NCBI RefSeq assembly: GCF_019279795.1 | Contig: NC_056749.1 | Coordinates: forward strand, 571,779,986 to 571,843,985 | Direction of reading: 5' to 3' | Origin: Protopterus annectens | Lineage: Eukaryota > Chordata > Ceratodontiformes > Protopteridae | DNA length: 64,000 nt | Shown: in pieces, positions 11,095-21,283 of the stretch | Numbering within the stretch: the stretch's first letter is position 1 | How the letters are laid out: every line of letters begins with the position of its first letter | The notes under the pieces: model-generated | What the model saw: the letters and a program-made list of their open reading frames with translations, nothing else | Database searches by the model: none | Told to the model about the DNA's origin: nothing | Translations under genes and position numbers: made by a program

Positions 11095-11331
11095 TGTTCT
11101 AATCCACTTTTCCCCGAGAAGTACATACTTAATATGGAGATTAGTATAGATAAACCTTATATTGATACTAGATCTTTTTTTTTTCTTTTTTCTTTTTTAA
11201 TACCTTTTTAGAATTTTATCTTAATGTATAATGATCTTATGCAACTGTTGGAAGCATTCATGTATATAATGTACATATGTTGTAGTATTGTATTAACAAT
11301 TGGAAAAGAATAAAGATTTATTACTGAAAAA

Positions 11332-11347
11332 AAAAGTACTCAATTGT
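11332..11347. repeat. L1 target-site duplication, right copy
   Basis: AAAAGTACTCAATTGT, one mismatch from the copy at 4569-4584. It is followed by ATTTATTACTGC, and the same ATTCAATTGTATTTATTACTG recurs at 11794, showing that the L1 landed in a pre-existing repeat. Confidence 0.8.
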
Positions 11348-12074
11348 ATTTATTACTGCTTGGTGTAACTCATTCTAAGCCTTTTAGTTTAAGTACTTGG
11401 GCTTCAGACCAGTTGTTTTACATTAAGAAGGTTTGTGGTCTGCACTGCAGTGGCAGAACAGGTAGCTTACATCCTTCTAAGTTGGGAACTGCTGATTGAG
11501 GGCTCAGTGTCTGTTATTCTAAAAGTGTATTAATTCTGGTTTAAGCACTTGGGCTTCAGGCCAGTTATTTTATATTAAGAGGGTTCGTGGTCTGCATTCT
11601 TGTGGGAGGAGAGGCTGGACTCTGCCCTTCCGAGCTGGGAATTTCTGGTTAAAGGCTTATAGTGCCTGCATATTTGAACTGCTTCTTACTGAAATTGGTA
11701 CACCTTGTTTGCTGTAGCATAGACTAGATCCAGGCCTGCTGAATCTAGCTTTGTTTGTATAACTTGAGCACTAATCCAGGCATTCTTTAAAGTATTCAAT
11801 TGTATTTATTACTGCTTGGTAGTAACTTGATTAAAGTGTAGCTATCATTCTAAGTCTTTTGGATTAAGCACTTGGGCTTCAGACCAGTTGTTTTACATTA
11901 GGAAGGTTTGTGGTCTGCACTGTGGTGGCAGGACAGGTAGCTTTCATCCTTCTAAGTTGGGAACTGCTGATTGAGGGCTTAGTGTCTGTTATTCTAAAAG
12001 TGTATTAGTTCTGGTTTAAGCACTTGGGCTTCAGGCCAGTTATTTTACATTAAGAGGGTTCGTGGTCTGCACTC
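11348..12074. repeat. Imperfect direct-repeat array of unknown family
   Basis: A unit starting near ATTGTATTTATTACTGCTTGG occurs at 11342 and again at 11798. Inside each are two sub-units of about 150 bp that open with ACTTGGGCTTCAG (11396, 11546, 11871, 12021) and contain GTGGTCTGCA. The array ends at about 12074 where gypsy integrase resumes. No coding potential is visible. It could be the LTR or UTR of a non-autonomous element inserted into, or replacing, part of gypsy pol. Confidence 0.6.
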
Positions 12075-13039
12075 TTGTCGTCAGCAGTAGCTACAGATAT
12101 CTTTGATTGGAATGATCAGCATTACTTGGTGTTAGTAGACTCTTATTCAAATTTATTTGAGATTAACCTATTTCCCAACCTAACTTCCAGTGCTGTCATT
12201 AACAAGTTGAAATGTCATTCTTCACTCCATGGTAGTTCACACATAGTGATTTCTGACAATGGTGCACAGTTTACCAGTCAGCAGTTCAAGAAATTTGCAG
12301 AAGAGTGGGACTTTGTTCATATTACGAGAAGTCCTGAATACCCCCAGTCGAATGGTTTGGCTGAACTTGCAGTTCAAAGTGCAAAACAGTTGTTAGAGAA
12401 ATCCAGATGTGACAATAATAATGTTTTCCACAACTTGTTGAATCTCAGAAACATTCCTCGTGATAATCATCTAGGCTCACCTGCACAATGTCTTATGTCA
12501 AGACAAACCAGAACTATACTACCTATCAGCAGTAATCTATTAGTTCTGAGTGCTAAAAAGAAAAATCAGTAAGAGCCCAACTGTTGAAAAAGCTTTTGTC
12601 CCAGAAATCTTTCTATGATAAATCCAGCAAACCGCTTTGTTATTTACAAAAAAGAGAGATAGTGAGGAGGCAGATGTCAAAAGGTTTTGATCGCATTGGA
12701 TTTGTGAAATGTTTGTGTCAAGAGCCTCGATTGTACATTGTGGAATCACAAGGAGTGGAATTCAGATGAAATCAGAAGCATTTGTTACCAGTGTCCGAAC
12801 CTGTGTTACAGCATTCTGCCTGTGACAAAGACTCTAGTTCTCAGAGTGACTTGTCCAAGTCTCCTGCTTCACAGGACATTCCGCCAGAAATCTCTGTTCC
12901 TGAAAACATCCCTGTGACTCCCCAAACAGAACATTCCCCAGTGACTGTCCCTGTTGCTAAACCCAGTTCTAACCATTATGTCACAAGATCATGTCCCATC
13001 TCAAAACCTTGTTCCAGATACACTGCAACGTGGACATGA
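12075..13039 (+). pseudogene. Ty3/gypsy integrase, core and C-terminus
   Basis: The core runs 12075-12572: ATDIFDWNDQHYLVLVDSYS (first Asp), ISDNGAQFTSQQFKKFA (second Asp), then YPQSNGLAELAV (Glu), i.e. a readable D,D,E set. After a frame break near 12575 the C-terminal part continues (FDRIGFVKCLCQEPRLYIVE, then EFR, an in-frame TGA at 12767-12769, NQKHLLPV) and runs into a Ser/Pro-rich tail ending about 13039. Integrase inserts element cDNA into the host genome. The zinc-binding N-terminus and RNase H are missing, replaced by the repeat array upstream. Confidence 0.85.
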
Positions 13040-13122
13040 CTGTTTTCTTTATTATTGTTTGTATAATTGCATGTCTATTAAAATATCACTTGCTAATATA
13101 AGACAGCTCAGTAAAGAGGGAG

Positions 13123-13354
13123 GATGTAGATCAGTGTCTGTGATATACCTTTAGGAAGCTTTCCAGTCAGTGGGCACGTGCACATATCTACTAAGTACAT
13201 GCAAAGTAAGTGTGTCATTTTGAGTGAGCAGCCAGAGTGACAGCATGCAATGTTTGTAGTTAGTCAGTTAGTTTGTTTAAATTCAATGTTCTTGCTATTC
13301 ATCCTGATGTGTTTGCACATAATAAAATACTTAAATTAATACCCGTGCCTCAAC
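13123..13354 (+). repeat. Probable Ty3/gypsy 3' LTR
   Basis: A purine-rich tract AAAGAGGGAGGA at 13110-13122 (polypurine tract) is followed directly by TGTAGATCAGTGTC, the expected TG start of an LTR. AATAAA lies at 13320-13325, and a CA end is possible near 13354, just before DIRS-B sequence. The matching 5' LTR was not found upstream of gag, so the borders are tentative. Confidence 0.5.
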
Positions 13355-13871
13355 ATCTTTTTAATCCACATAATAAGTACGACACCATTTGCCCAGATGC
13401 TGTGTGATTGTCCTTGACCAATTCCATTAAAAGGGAGAAATAACTGACTGGGCCAGAAGAAGGCTGCCACAATAATATCTGGTAATTCTTTCTGAATTTT
13501 TAGAAATATCTTGGGGATCACTAGAAATGCATACAGGAACATTCCCAACCATGGGAACAATACAGCATCTATCTTCCAAACACGACTGTAAGGATGTCTT
13601 GTACAGAATTTTTTTCAGTTGTCTGTTTTGAAAGGAAGTTAACTACTTGAGGTGTTCCCCGCATCTGGACCAAGTCCTGGAACACATCTACATGGAGCTT
13701 CCACCTGTGAGGGTATGCCCAGGATCTGCTTAGTCTGTCTGCCACTGTGTTTTGCTCTGATGGAATGAATGAGGCCTGAAAAGTCAGAAAATGCTGCAGA
13801 GCCAGCTCTCAGACCATCACTGTCAACTGGCAAGAAGGGCATGACCTGGTATCCCCTTGCTTACTCAGGTA

Positions 13872-14402
13872 CTACATCATGGTAGTGTTGTCTGTGACCA
13901 CTAGAATAGGACCCAAGCTCCATAAGTGTTGAAGAACATTTAAGGCATGAATCATTGTCAACATCTCTTTTACATTTATGTGCTTTGGCGTGTCCTTAGG
14001 ACCCCACAAACCTTGCACTTGAACTCCTATGGACACTGCTCCCCAAGCAAAATTTGAAGTGTCTGTATACACAGATTGAACTGGGTCTGAAGATAGAAAG
14101 GGAGTCCTGGATTCAGAGACAGTTGATCTCTCCAACATTTCATAGATCCCACTACCAGTACCTGGAAATCCAAGGGATGAAGGTGATGGGTCCAACAATT
14201 CTTTAAGTGTCACTGAATTTTTCTTAGGTGTAGTCTGGCTCGTGGTATCATGAGGATCACTGACCCCATGAGGCTTAGAATTTTGAGGAACTCTCTTGCT
14301 GAGGCCATGTCTAGAAGAAAGAAATCCAATAAAATGCCCTGATGCTTCAGAACTTTGCCTTCTGGCAATAAGGCCATCTTTTTTACTGGGTCTATTAAAC
14401 AT
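13872..14402 (-). pseudogene. DIRS RT C-terminus / RNase H remnant (DIRS-B)
   Basis: The frame contains the DIRS RNase H signatures VYTDTSNFAWGA (first catalytic Asp region) and VVTDNTTMM (later Asp region), preceded by RT tail sequence. RNase H would remove the RNA strand after reverse transcription. Frames are broken on both sides and the RT core is missing. Confidence 0.75.
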
Positions 14403-14444
14403 CCCAGGAAAACTATTTGTTGAAAGGGTGTTAAGAAGGACTTT

Positions 14445-15674
14445 TTAAGGTTCAATTTGACGCCTAGGAGGAAAAGAAGAGCTGCTCCTAGAAGGAAGAA
14501 ACCTCCTTTGAGAAGACTTGGGGTTTTGAAACATCCTAGATACCCTATGCATTAATTTGCCTTTATCACCATACTGTTTGAAAAGCTGTGTAACAGAGGG
14601 CCCAAACACCACGTTAGAACTTAAAGGTGCATTCAAAATTTTGGCTTTTTAATTATCAGAGAAATTCTGATTACGTAACTTAGCATATCATCATAATACA
14701 ACAGAGGACGTAGCATTTCTTGAGACAGTAACTGCTCATTCAAGCAAACCTATCAAAGCATGTTTTGAAACACGAGTCAAATTAGAAACAATTTCATCAT
14801 CAATATAAGACTTTTGTTCTGCAGGTAAGAATATGGCAAAATCATTCAAAATGTATGCACAATGTAAAATAAATGTTTACATATAGTCTTGATAATTTAA
14901 CATTGTAAATGCTATATTACTAAAAACAGACATCCTTTTGCCAGAAAGATCTAACCATTTCCCTCTTTATGGGGGGCACTGGATAAGATGAAGCCAAGGA
15001 CTTTCTATTTGAGCAGGCAGCTGGACAAGCCACAGCTGGTCAGCAGTCAAATGAGAAAAGAGACCTGTCATATCAAAGGAGACCCTATATTTTCTCTGAA
15101 CTTTTTAGGAATGCTGGAATAGATACTGGTGTCCTGCAGGCAGTTCTATAAACATCTTGCAAGGCCTGTAAGACTGAAGGGACAGCTACACATTCGGTCA
15201 TCTCATCCTCTATAAGGTCATATACCCTGCCTAGCTTTGGGGTTGCTCCTAAGCAAAAACATCACTAAATCTAGCAGTCATCTGAGGAAATGTTAACACC
15301 TGCTCAGACATAAGCTCAAGTTTATCTTCCAAAGAATCAGAGTGACTGCACTCAGTGTCAGCTAGGAAACCACCATTGTCCTCATCAGATTCATCGTCAT
15401 TCTCTGAAACAACAGAAAGGTCTCTGGCCAAATTAACACTAGAGCAATTTATTGAAACATTAGCACCAGTATTAGCATAGCACCTTAGCCAAGGTAACCA
15501 CATCAGCCTTAAAAACGTCCAGAATATGACTATTGGCTGTATGACGAAGCTTCTGTTTCTTTTCCTTGTGAAGTTCACTACCAGATAAAAAATATCTGGA
15601 GACACAGAATTATGGCTGGCAAGGGATCTCTTACTTTTGAGTACTCCTGCACCTAAGTGGTTTGGTTCTCCCAT
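14445..15674 (-). pseudogene. DIRS gag remnant (DIRS-B)
   Basis: The 14445-14636 frame (NAPLSSNVVFGPSVTQLF) aligns with the gag at 48921 (NAHLSSEFLFGPAATRIF). The 15249-15674 frame contains the acidic stretch SENDDESDEDNGGF typical of the gag middle. Between them the reading is in scattered frames with stops. The upstream Cys/His region is separated by the DIRS-A insertion. Confidence 0.65.
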
Positions 15675-15742
15675 ATATGTACCAGGTACTGGAAAGTACA
15701 GTTATGTACACTTACCATAAATGTAGATGTTCAAGTGCATTC

Positions 15743-15908
15743 ACTGTTGCAGTCATTACAATTGGGTTATCCTGCTGGCAGGCTACCCTCAGTCAGCCTG
15801 AATTCCAAAGTCTAGGTCCGGTGTCGGTTGCTATCGCCTCTTCCCTATTGTCAGTGCACCAGGGTATAAAAGTTCCAGCCGATGCCATTTTCTTCAGTTT
15901 TTCTTGCC
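15743..15908. repeat. DIRS-A inverted terminal repeat, left
   Basis: This is the reverse complement of 21104-21268 with scattered mismatches, for example CAGTCATTACAATTGGGTTA against TAACCCAACTGTAATGACTG. The outer 47 bases at 15696-15742 differ from the right end; that asymmetry is repeated in the internal complementary region. Confidence 0.85.
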
Positions 15909-16083
15909 CCAGATGTCAGGTGCCCCCAAAAGGGTAGGCTACATATATGTCAATAAAACATGCATGCACCAAAGTATATATTTTGCCTTCATCTACAAGC
16001 AAATACACCACATAGGTTATATAGAATAGAGAAGTACAGATAAGTTCCATCAAAGAAATGGGGGATGGCGGGTGGGTAACCTG

Positions 16084-16186
16084 GACTGCAACAGTGAATA
16101 CACTCGAACATCTACATTTATGGAAAGCGTACACAACTGTACTATGTTCTTCGTGTTTCACTGTTGCAGTCATTACAATTGGGTTG
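16084..16186. repeat. DIRS-A internal complementary region
   Basis: 16084-16143 is the reverse complement of the left end, and 16142-16186 the reverse complement of the right end. They meet at CAACTGTACTATG (16134-16146). Such a segment can hold the two cDNA ends together for circle closure in DIRS replication. Confidence 0.88.
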
Positions 16187-16216
16187 AATCCCAAAGCCAA
16201 GGTTGGGAGGCTGGAG

Positions 16217-17276
16217 CTAAATAGCATTAGGAGCGGCTATTAGGCCCTGCAGAACTGCAGTGGCAAAGCCTGCTCTGGACTTAGAGTAGAGTGGTAAGTG
16301 ATAGTGCTTTGTGAAGGTGTGCAATGAACTCCAAGTAGCAGCCTCTAAAATGTCTTTGGTTGGTACTCCCCTGAGGAAGGCTGCTGAAGTGGCTGCTGCT
16401 CTGGTTGAATGTGGCCTAATGCCCTTAGGTACTGGCTTGCCATGTTGTGAATAGCAGAAATGAATGCAGTGGCCTATCCACTTTGAAATAGACTGCTTTG
16501 AGATAGCCTTCCCTTGTGATCCTGCAGCAAATGCCACTAGTAATTGCTCTGTCTTTCTGAAAGCTTTGGTTCTGTTCAAATAAAGCGTAGCTGTCTGTGT
16601 ATGTCCAAAGAATGCAGAATTCTTTCCCCCTTATTCTGTGGGTTTGGATAAAAGGTAGGCAAATGAATAGTTTCGTTAAGGGCCACACTGGACACTACCT
16701 TAGGTATAAATGTCAGGTTTGTCCTCAGAGAAACCATGTCTGAATAAAAAATGATAAAAGGTTCCACAGCCGTGAGTTACCATGCTGAGACTCATCTTGC
16801 AGAAGTTATTGTTAGGAGCAGAGCTGTTTTCCAAGATAAAAACTTTATATCAGCTGTAGCGGCTGGCTCAAAAGGAGGCAGTGTGAGTTTTTCCAAGACA
16901 TAATTGAGGTCCCATGCAGGTATTGGTGATCTCCTTGGAGGCCTTACATTTTTGGCCCCTCTGAGGTACTGCCTTAATAAGGGATGAGAAAAGATTGGTG
17001 GCTCTGTATTGTAATGAGCCGAAATGGCAGAGGCATGAATTTTTAAAGATGAAAAGGACAGGCCTTTGTCCAGCATCTCAGTCAAATATTGCAAAATCTG
17101 AGGAATATTTGGTACAGCTGTGCCAATTCCTTGTGCCTGGTTCCAAGCACAGAATCTCTTCCATTTTCCAGCATAGGATTTTCTAGTACTAGGCCTCCTG
17201 GCCTTCAAAATGACATCTATCACCGCTTTAGTGAGAGGTGTGTTTTGTATGACTACATTATCCACCATGCTACCAG
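16217..17276 (-). pseudogene. DIRS tyrosine recombinase (DIRS-A), two breaks
   Basis: The start ATG near 17276 (MVDNVVIQNTPLTKAV) overlaps the RNase H stop. The N-terminal SAM-like region (ARRPSTRKSYAGKWKRFCAW) and the first part of the catalytic domain read to TSAR at 16792, where a stop falls at the first catalytic arginine region. The frame resumes at 16576-16767 and again at 16217-16579, ending with the H-x-x-R box (HSTR), a tryptophan, and the nucleophile tyrosine in TFTKHYHLP. The enzyme would cut and rejoin DNA to integrate the circular element. It is inactive in this copy. Confidence 0.88.
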
Positions 17277-18139
17277 GTTTAAGGACTTGAGTTGGCTGTG
17301 CAGGATCTGATTGTTCTGCTGGTACAGTAGATGAGGCACTTGAGGTAAGATCCAGGCTGGGCATTGAGACAAGTTCCTTAGTATTGGATACCAGTACTGG
17401 CGTGGCAAGTCTGGGGCAATCAGTATCATTTTTGGCTTCTCCTGTCTGACCTTTAGGAGTACTTTGGGAAGGAGAGGCAGAGGAGGAAAGGCATATACTG
17501 TTAAGTTTTTCCAACTGAAAGATAGGGCATCCACTTTCAATGCTTGTCTGTGATAAGTCCTTGTGCAGAATTTCTTTAGTTGGCAGTTGTGAGGTGAGGC
17601 AAACAGATCTATGCCCGGGCATCCCCATTTCCTTGTTACCATGCTGAAGACTTGTGGATCCAATTTCCACTCGTTGGGATCCATGAGGTTTCTGCTTAGT
17701 TCGTCTGCCAGAGTATTTATTTTTCCTGGCAGGAATTGTGCCTGCAGATGTACTTGGTAAGTCAATGCTGTGCCCCACAAAGTCATGGCTAGTCTGCAAA
17801 GGGGGTAAGAATGAGTGCCTCCCTGCTTGTTTATATAGCACATGACCGTGGTATTGTCTGTCTTTATCAATAGTTGTCCGGGTTGAAGTAGGTCCTTGAA
17901 GGCTGTCAGGGCATTTTGAACAGCTAGCACCTCTTTTTGATTGATATGTAGATGCATTTGGTTTGTGGCCCATGTGCCTTGAATACATCTTCCTGCCAGG
18001 TGGGCTCCCCAGGCATAATCTGATGCATCCGTTGTTAATGTCTGTGTGGCTGCGGGTAGAGTGAATGGCTGTCCCTTGTTCTGGTGACAGGCCTTCGCCC
18101 ATCATCGAAACTCCTGTTGCAGGCAGGGAATGAGAGTAA
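17253..18139 (-). pseudogene. DIRS RNase H and connected C-terminal domain (DIRS-A)
   Basis: The longest Met-started frame is 17253-17957, but the domain starts upstream with TTDASDYAWGAHLAG. It then shows INQKEVLAVQNAL (Glu region) and KTDNTTVMCYINKQGG (Asp), and continues with ADELSRNLMDPNEW and the DIRS-typical DLFASPHNCQLKKFCTRTYH tail. A stop/frameshift at about 18140 separates it from RT. The frame ends NLVAWWIM followed by TAG, overlapping the recombinase ATG by 14 bases. Confidence 0.85.
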
Positions 18140-19219
18140 CTATTGTTTCAGGCTGTGGCAATGTTGAGTCCAAACACTTTTTAGGTACCATTGAAGTTTT
18201 CTCATATGCAGTCTTGCATATGGAATTAGTAGAATGCAGGATGCCATGAAGCCCAAAGCCTGCAGAATTTTTCTTGCAGTTAACTGGGCCTTTGTTGCCA
18301 ACAGTTTGAAATAGGTAGTCAGTTGCCTTTGTTTGTCTGGCATGAGATAAGCCATCTGGGCAGTTGTATTTAAGCTTGCACCCAGAAATATTATCTCTTG
18401 AGAGGGTACTAGTTTTGATTTCTGTTCGTTGACTGTGTACCCCAGGCATGGTAGTAATCTCTTTACAAACGCCAGATGCTGTAGTAGAATGTCCTTGTTC
18501 TCTGCTTGAATGAGGCAGTCATCCAAGTAAGGATATATTTGTATTCCTCTTTGTCTGCAGTATGCAATTACTGGTGCCAGGCACTTTGTGAAGACCCTGG
18601 GCGCAGTAGATAAGCCAAAGGGCAGTGCAGAGAATTGGTAGTGCATTAAGCCACCTTTGAATCTGAGGTATCTTCTGCATGTTTGTCTGACTGGGACATG
18701 CAGGTATGCCTCTTTCAGATCTAAAGTCACAAGCCAAGCCTTCTTGCCCAACATGGGCAGAAGCTGCTGTAGAGTCAACATTTTGAATTTTGGAATATCC
18801 AGATATGTGTTTAGAATAGATAGGTCCAGTATTGGTCTCCAGGCTTTGTCCTTTCTGGGTACCAAGAACAGTCTTGAATAGAATCCTTGTCCCTGCTCTT
18901 GTTCTGGTACTTGTTGAATGGCCCTCATGTCCATGAGGGATGAGACTTGTTTTTGTGTCTCTGCCCATTGATGTTTTGGCAGTTCTGGCCAACCGTTTGC
19001 CCTTGGCAGGGTATGGAAGTGAAACTTGTAGCCTTGTGACACTATGTTTAAGACCCATTTGTCCTGGGTTATTATGTGCCAATTTTGAGAAAAAAGTGCT
19101 AGTTTTCCCCCTAAAGGTGCTGCCAGAAGATAAGTGCTTGGCGCAGGCAGGGGGAAGTCATTGGGACTGTTTCCTGTATGGCTGTGATTTGTCTTCTCCA
19201 GTTTTGGAGGTAGAAGCAC
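18140..19219 (-). pseudogene. DIRS reverse transcriptase (DIRS-A)
   Basis: A 359-codon frame holds a complete RT catalytic core: FLVPRKDKAWRPILDLS, LVTLDLKEAYLHVPV (first Asp about residue 167), FSALPFGLSTAPRVFTK, and YPYLDDCLIQ (YLDD at about 231-234), then FLGASLNTTAQMAYL and the ARLHMRKLQWYL thumb. The N-terminus overlaps the gag frame. It copies the element RNA. It ends in a stop at 18140 just before RNase H; other copies suggest RT and RNase H were once one frame, so I class it as broken. Confidence 0.88.
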
Positions 19220-20962
19220 CCCATTGTTTAGACCTGTACGTACCTTGGGGCTGGGATCTGCCTCTAGGGCATCTGTATCTGCCCCTTTGTGGCCTGTCTG
19301 ACACTGGAAAGGACCAATTCTTTGTAGGCCAGTGTCTGCTAAATCTTGGTGGCTGTACCTGTAAGAAATCCTTGACTGTTTGCATAGATTTAGCTTTGTC
19401 CTCCACTTTCTTTAACACCTCTTCTGCTTTAACACCAAAGAAAGCATCATGCTGTAATGGAGCATCTAATAATTTTGCTTTAACATGATCAGGTAGATTT
19501 TGTTCCTTTAACCAAGTATGCCTCCTAATGACAGAACCCATAACTGTGGCCCTGCAGGAGGCCTCCAGAGAATCAAAACCACATTGCAAAGTATGCTTTC
19601 CAACTTGTTCAGCTGCATGCAATAAATCCTGCATTTCTTTGTTTTCTGCATATTCAGAATTTATCAATATTTTCTGTTTAAGCAGTGACATAATATATTG
19701 CTGATATTTGAGCATATGAAACTGACAATTTAAAGCCCTTACAGCCAAGGTAGCAGAAGTGTAAATCTTTTTTCCCCATCTGTCCAGTGCCCTAGAATCC
19801 CTGTCAGAGGGTGTAGGGTTTTTTGCAGTGGAAGCCTTGACCCCTTTGGGACCCTGAGAGATAGTTTCTGGGTCAGCAGCAGGGTTTTTGAAAAGGAATT
19901 TATGAGAGTCAGGAACCCTGTAGTGTTGGCCGGCTTAACAGGAGATGGAGGTAAGGAGTCAGGGGTCACACTGGACTCTGAAAATACATCATCTACAATG
20001 TCTAACACAGGTGGAATAGCTAGCGGAATGTGTTGTGGTAGTAAAAGGAAGTCTCTGAGCCTTTTCTTAGATTCTGAATAATCTTGGCTCTCCCAGTGGA
20101 AATGCTCCCTCATGGTATGTAAAGTTTCCCCAAAAGTATAATCCTCAGGAGGAGAGGCTGAAGGGATAGATTCTTCAGCATCAGAATCCTCATAGGGAGG
20201 AAGAGAGTATTCCTGATCAGAAGAGGAATCAGATGAAATGGAAACCTGATCTGAAGATTCATATTCTGTCTCTTGCCTAGGCCTCTTATCAGGAGGGGGA
20301 TGGGAACCCCTGATCAAAGTAATTAGGTCTTCGACCATTTTGAGCATCTGTTTCTTAGGCATGGAGGCCTGTCCATGAGACTATTGTACTTGTTTCTTTG
20401 CCTTTAAAGGTGCTTTAGTCTTTGTCTTTGAAGCTGAAGTCGCTTTAACATATAACTGAGTAGGTCTGAAAACACTCTCAGCAGCCGATGGCTGCTCAGC
20501 AGCTCCGGACCCATCTGAGGGAATAGTTTCCGAAAGTCCAATACCTTGAGCTTTCAGCAGCCTGGCCGACTCCACATGGGTGTCGGTAGCGGCCTGCGAG
20601 TCTAAAGTAGCGGTCGTCAGGGGCTGCAAAGGCGCCTCACTGAGAACCGGCGAACCGACGACTGGCTTAGAAGAAGCCTCGTCATCGGTTTTGGACCTCG
20701 GATGCCTGTCCTTTTCTTTGCGTTTCTTGTGAATTCCGGTAGTCGGATGGCTATCTGACGACATTGTATAGTTAAATCTTCTGCCAAAATAGTGAAATGC
20801 AAAATCGTACCGAAGCTTAATACTGCTTTGGTTAAATCTAACACAAAACCGACAACTAGCAACGTCGTGGTCAGGGCCTAGGCAAGGAATACAGTAAGAA
20901 TGAAAGTCCTTATGAGGTATTTGCTTCCCACAAGAAATACAAATATTAACTTTTTCTGACAT
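19158..20962 (-). pseudogene. DIRS gag-like protein (DIRS-A), two breaks
   Basis: I take the ATG at 20962 (MSEKVN) because the DIRS-H copy starts at the same place. The N-terminus has a Cys/His cluster (CISCGKQIPHKDFHSYCIPC, then HDVASCRFC). A basic, then Ser/acid-rich middle leads to an in-frame TAG at about 20381, followed by MPKKQMLKMVEDLITLIRG. A frameshift near 19830 leads into ATLAVRALNCQFHMLKYQQY, EQVGKHTLQCGFDSLEASC and a basic C-terminus ending at 19158. Its presumed role is binding element RNA. Confidence 0.8.
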
Positions 20963-21103
20963 CGGTCTGGAGCAAGAAAAAAGTTTCCCCAACGGGTACT
21001 TAGCTTTTAATGAAGACTTCGGATCTGAAATTAGAACAAAAAAAATCTCAGGAGTCGGCCGACCCGCACTTGCGAACTGCTTTTGCTTCGGGCACCGCGC
21101 GGC

Positions 21104-21268
21104 AAGAAAGACTGAAGAAAATGGTGTTGGCTGCAAGTTTTATATCACTGGCACACTGACATCAGGGAAGAGGCGACAGCAACCGATGCCGGACCTAGAC
21201 TTTGGAATTCAGGCCGACTGAGGGCAGCCTGCCAGCAGGATAACCCAACTGTAATGACTGCAACAGTT
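21104..21268. repeat. DIRS-A inverted terminal repeat, right
   Basis: Partner of 15743-15908. It includes GGACCTAGACTTTGGAATTC, the same block found in the right repeat of DIRS-H at about 43359. The unique outer end ACACGAAGAACA (21271-21282) matches, inverted, the right half of the internal complementary region. Confidence 0.85.
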
Positions 21269-21283
21269 AAACACGAAGAACAC

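Larger units (their letters stand above)
4585..11331 (+). mobile_element. Near full-length L1 LINE
   Basis: The element is about 6.7 kb: a 300-bp 5' UTR, ORF1 (4886-5775), a long spacer (5776-7299), ORF2 (7300-11094), a 3' UTR with AATAAA at 11309-11314, and a short A tail. It is flanked by a 16-bp duplication. The 5' UTR begins GATTCAAAGATGGCCGCC; AAGATGGCCGCC is a YY1-type site like that used at the start of mammalian L1s. Only one frameshift in ORF1 and one stop in ORF2 are evident, so it is among the youngest insertions here. It is strongly AT-rich in ORF2. Confidence 0.9.
13355..15695 (-). mobile_element. Old DIRS element (DIRS-B), left part
   Basis: This is a decayed DIRS copy on the minus strand. 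From right to left it holds the gag acidic region (15249-15674), a gag fragment (14445-14636), the RT C-terminus (14210-14455), RNase H (13872-14402) and post-RNase H sequence (to 13355). The RT catalytic core is deleted: gag (RRQIEP) abuts RT (NLKKSFLTPFQQIVFLG). The recombinase is absent because the copy is cut off at the gypsy 3' end. DIRS-A (15696-21283) interrupts it, and its 5' part probably resumes at 21284. A related copy lies at 47180-49800. Confidence 0.75.
15696..21283 (-). mobile_element. DIRS element with both termini (DIRS-A)
   Basis: The element spans from AGTACAGTTATGTACAC (left end) to the complement of TTCTTCGTGTTTAACTG (right end near 21283). In coding order it has a right inverted repeat, gag, RT, RNase H, tyrosine recombinase, internal complementary region (16084-16186) and left inverted repeat. 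The inverted repeats are about 165 bp. All domains are present but carry a few stops or frameshifts. It sits inside DIRS-B in the same orientation. DIRS elements replicate through a circular DNA and integrate by recombinase, so no target duplication is expected, and none is obvious. Confidence 0.92.

Noticed and set aside
12540-12749. Minus-strand frame opposite gypsy integrase
   Set aside because: Shadow of the plus-strand integrase C-terminus.
19158-19488. Plus-strand frame 18940-19488 (182 codons) as a gene
   Set aside because: It is antisense to the DIRS-A RT/gag overlap, where the minus-strand reading has clear homology.
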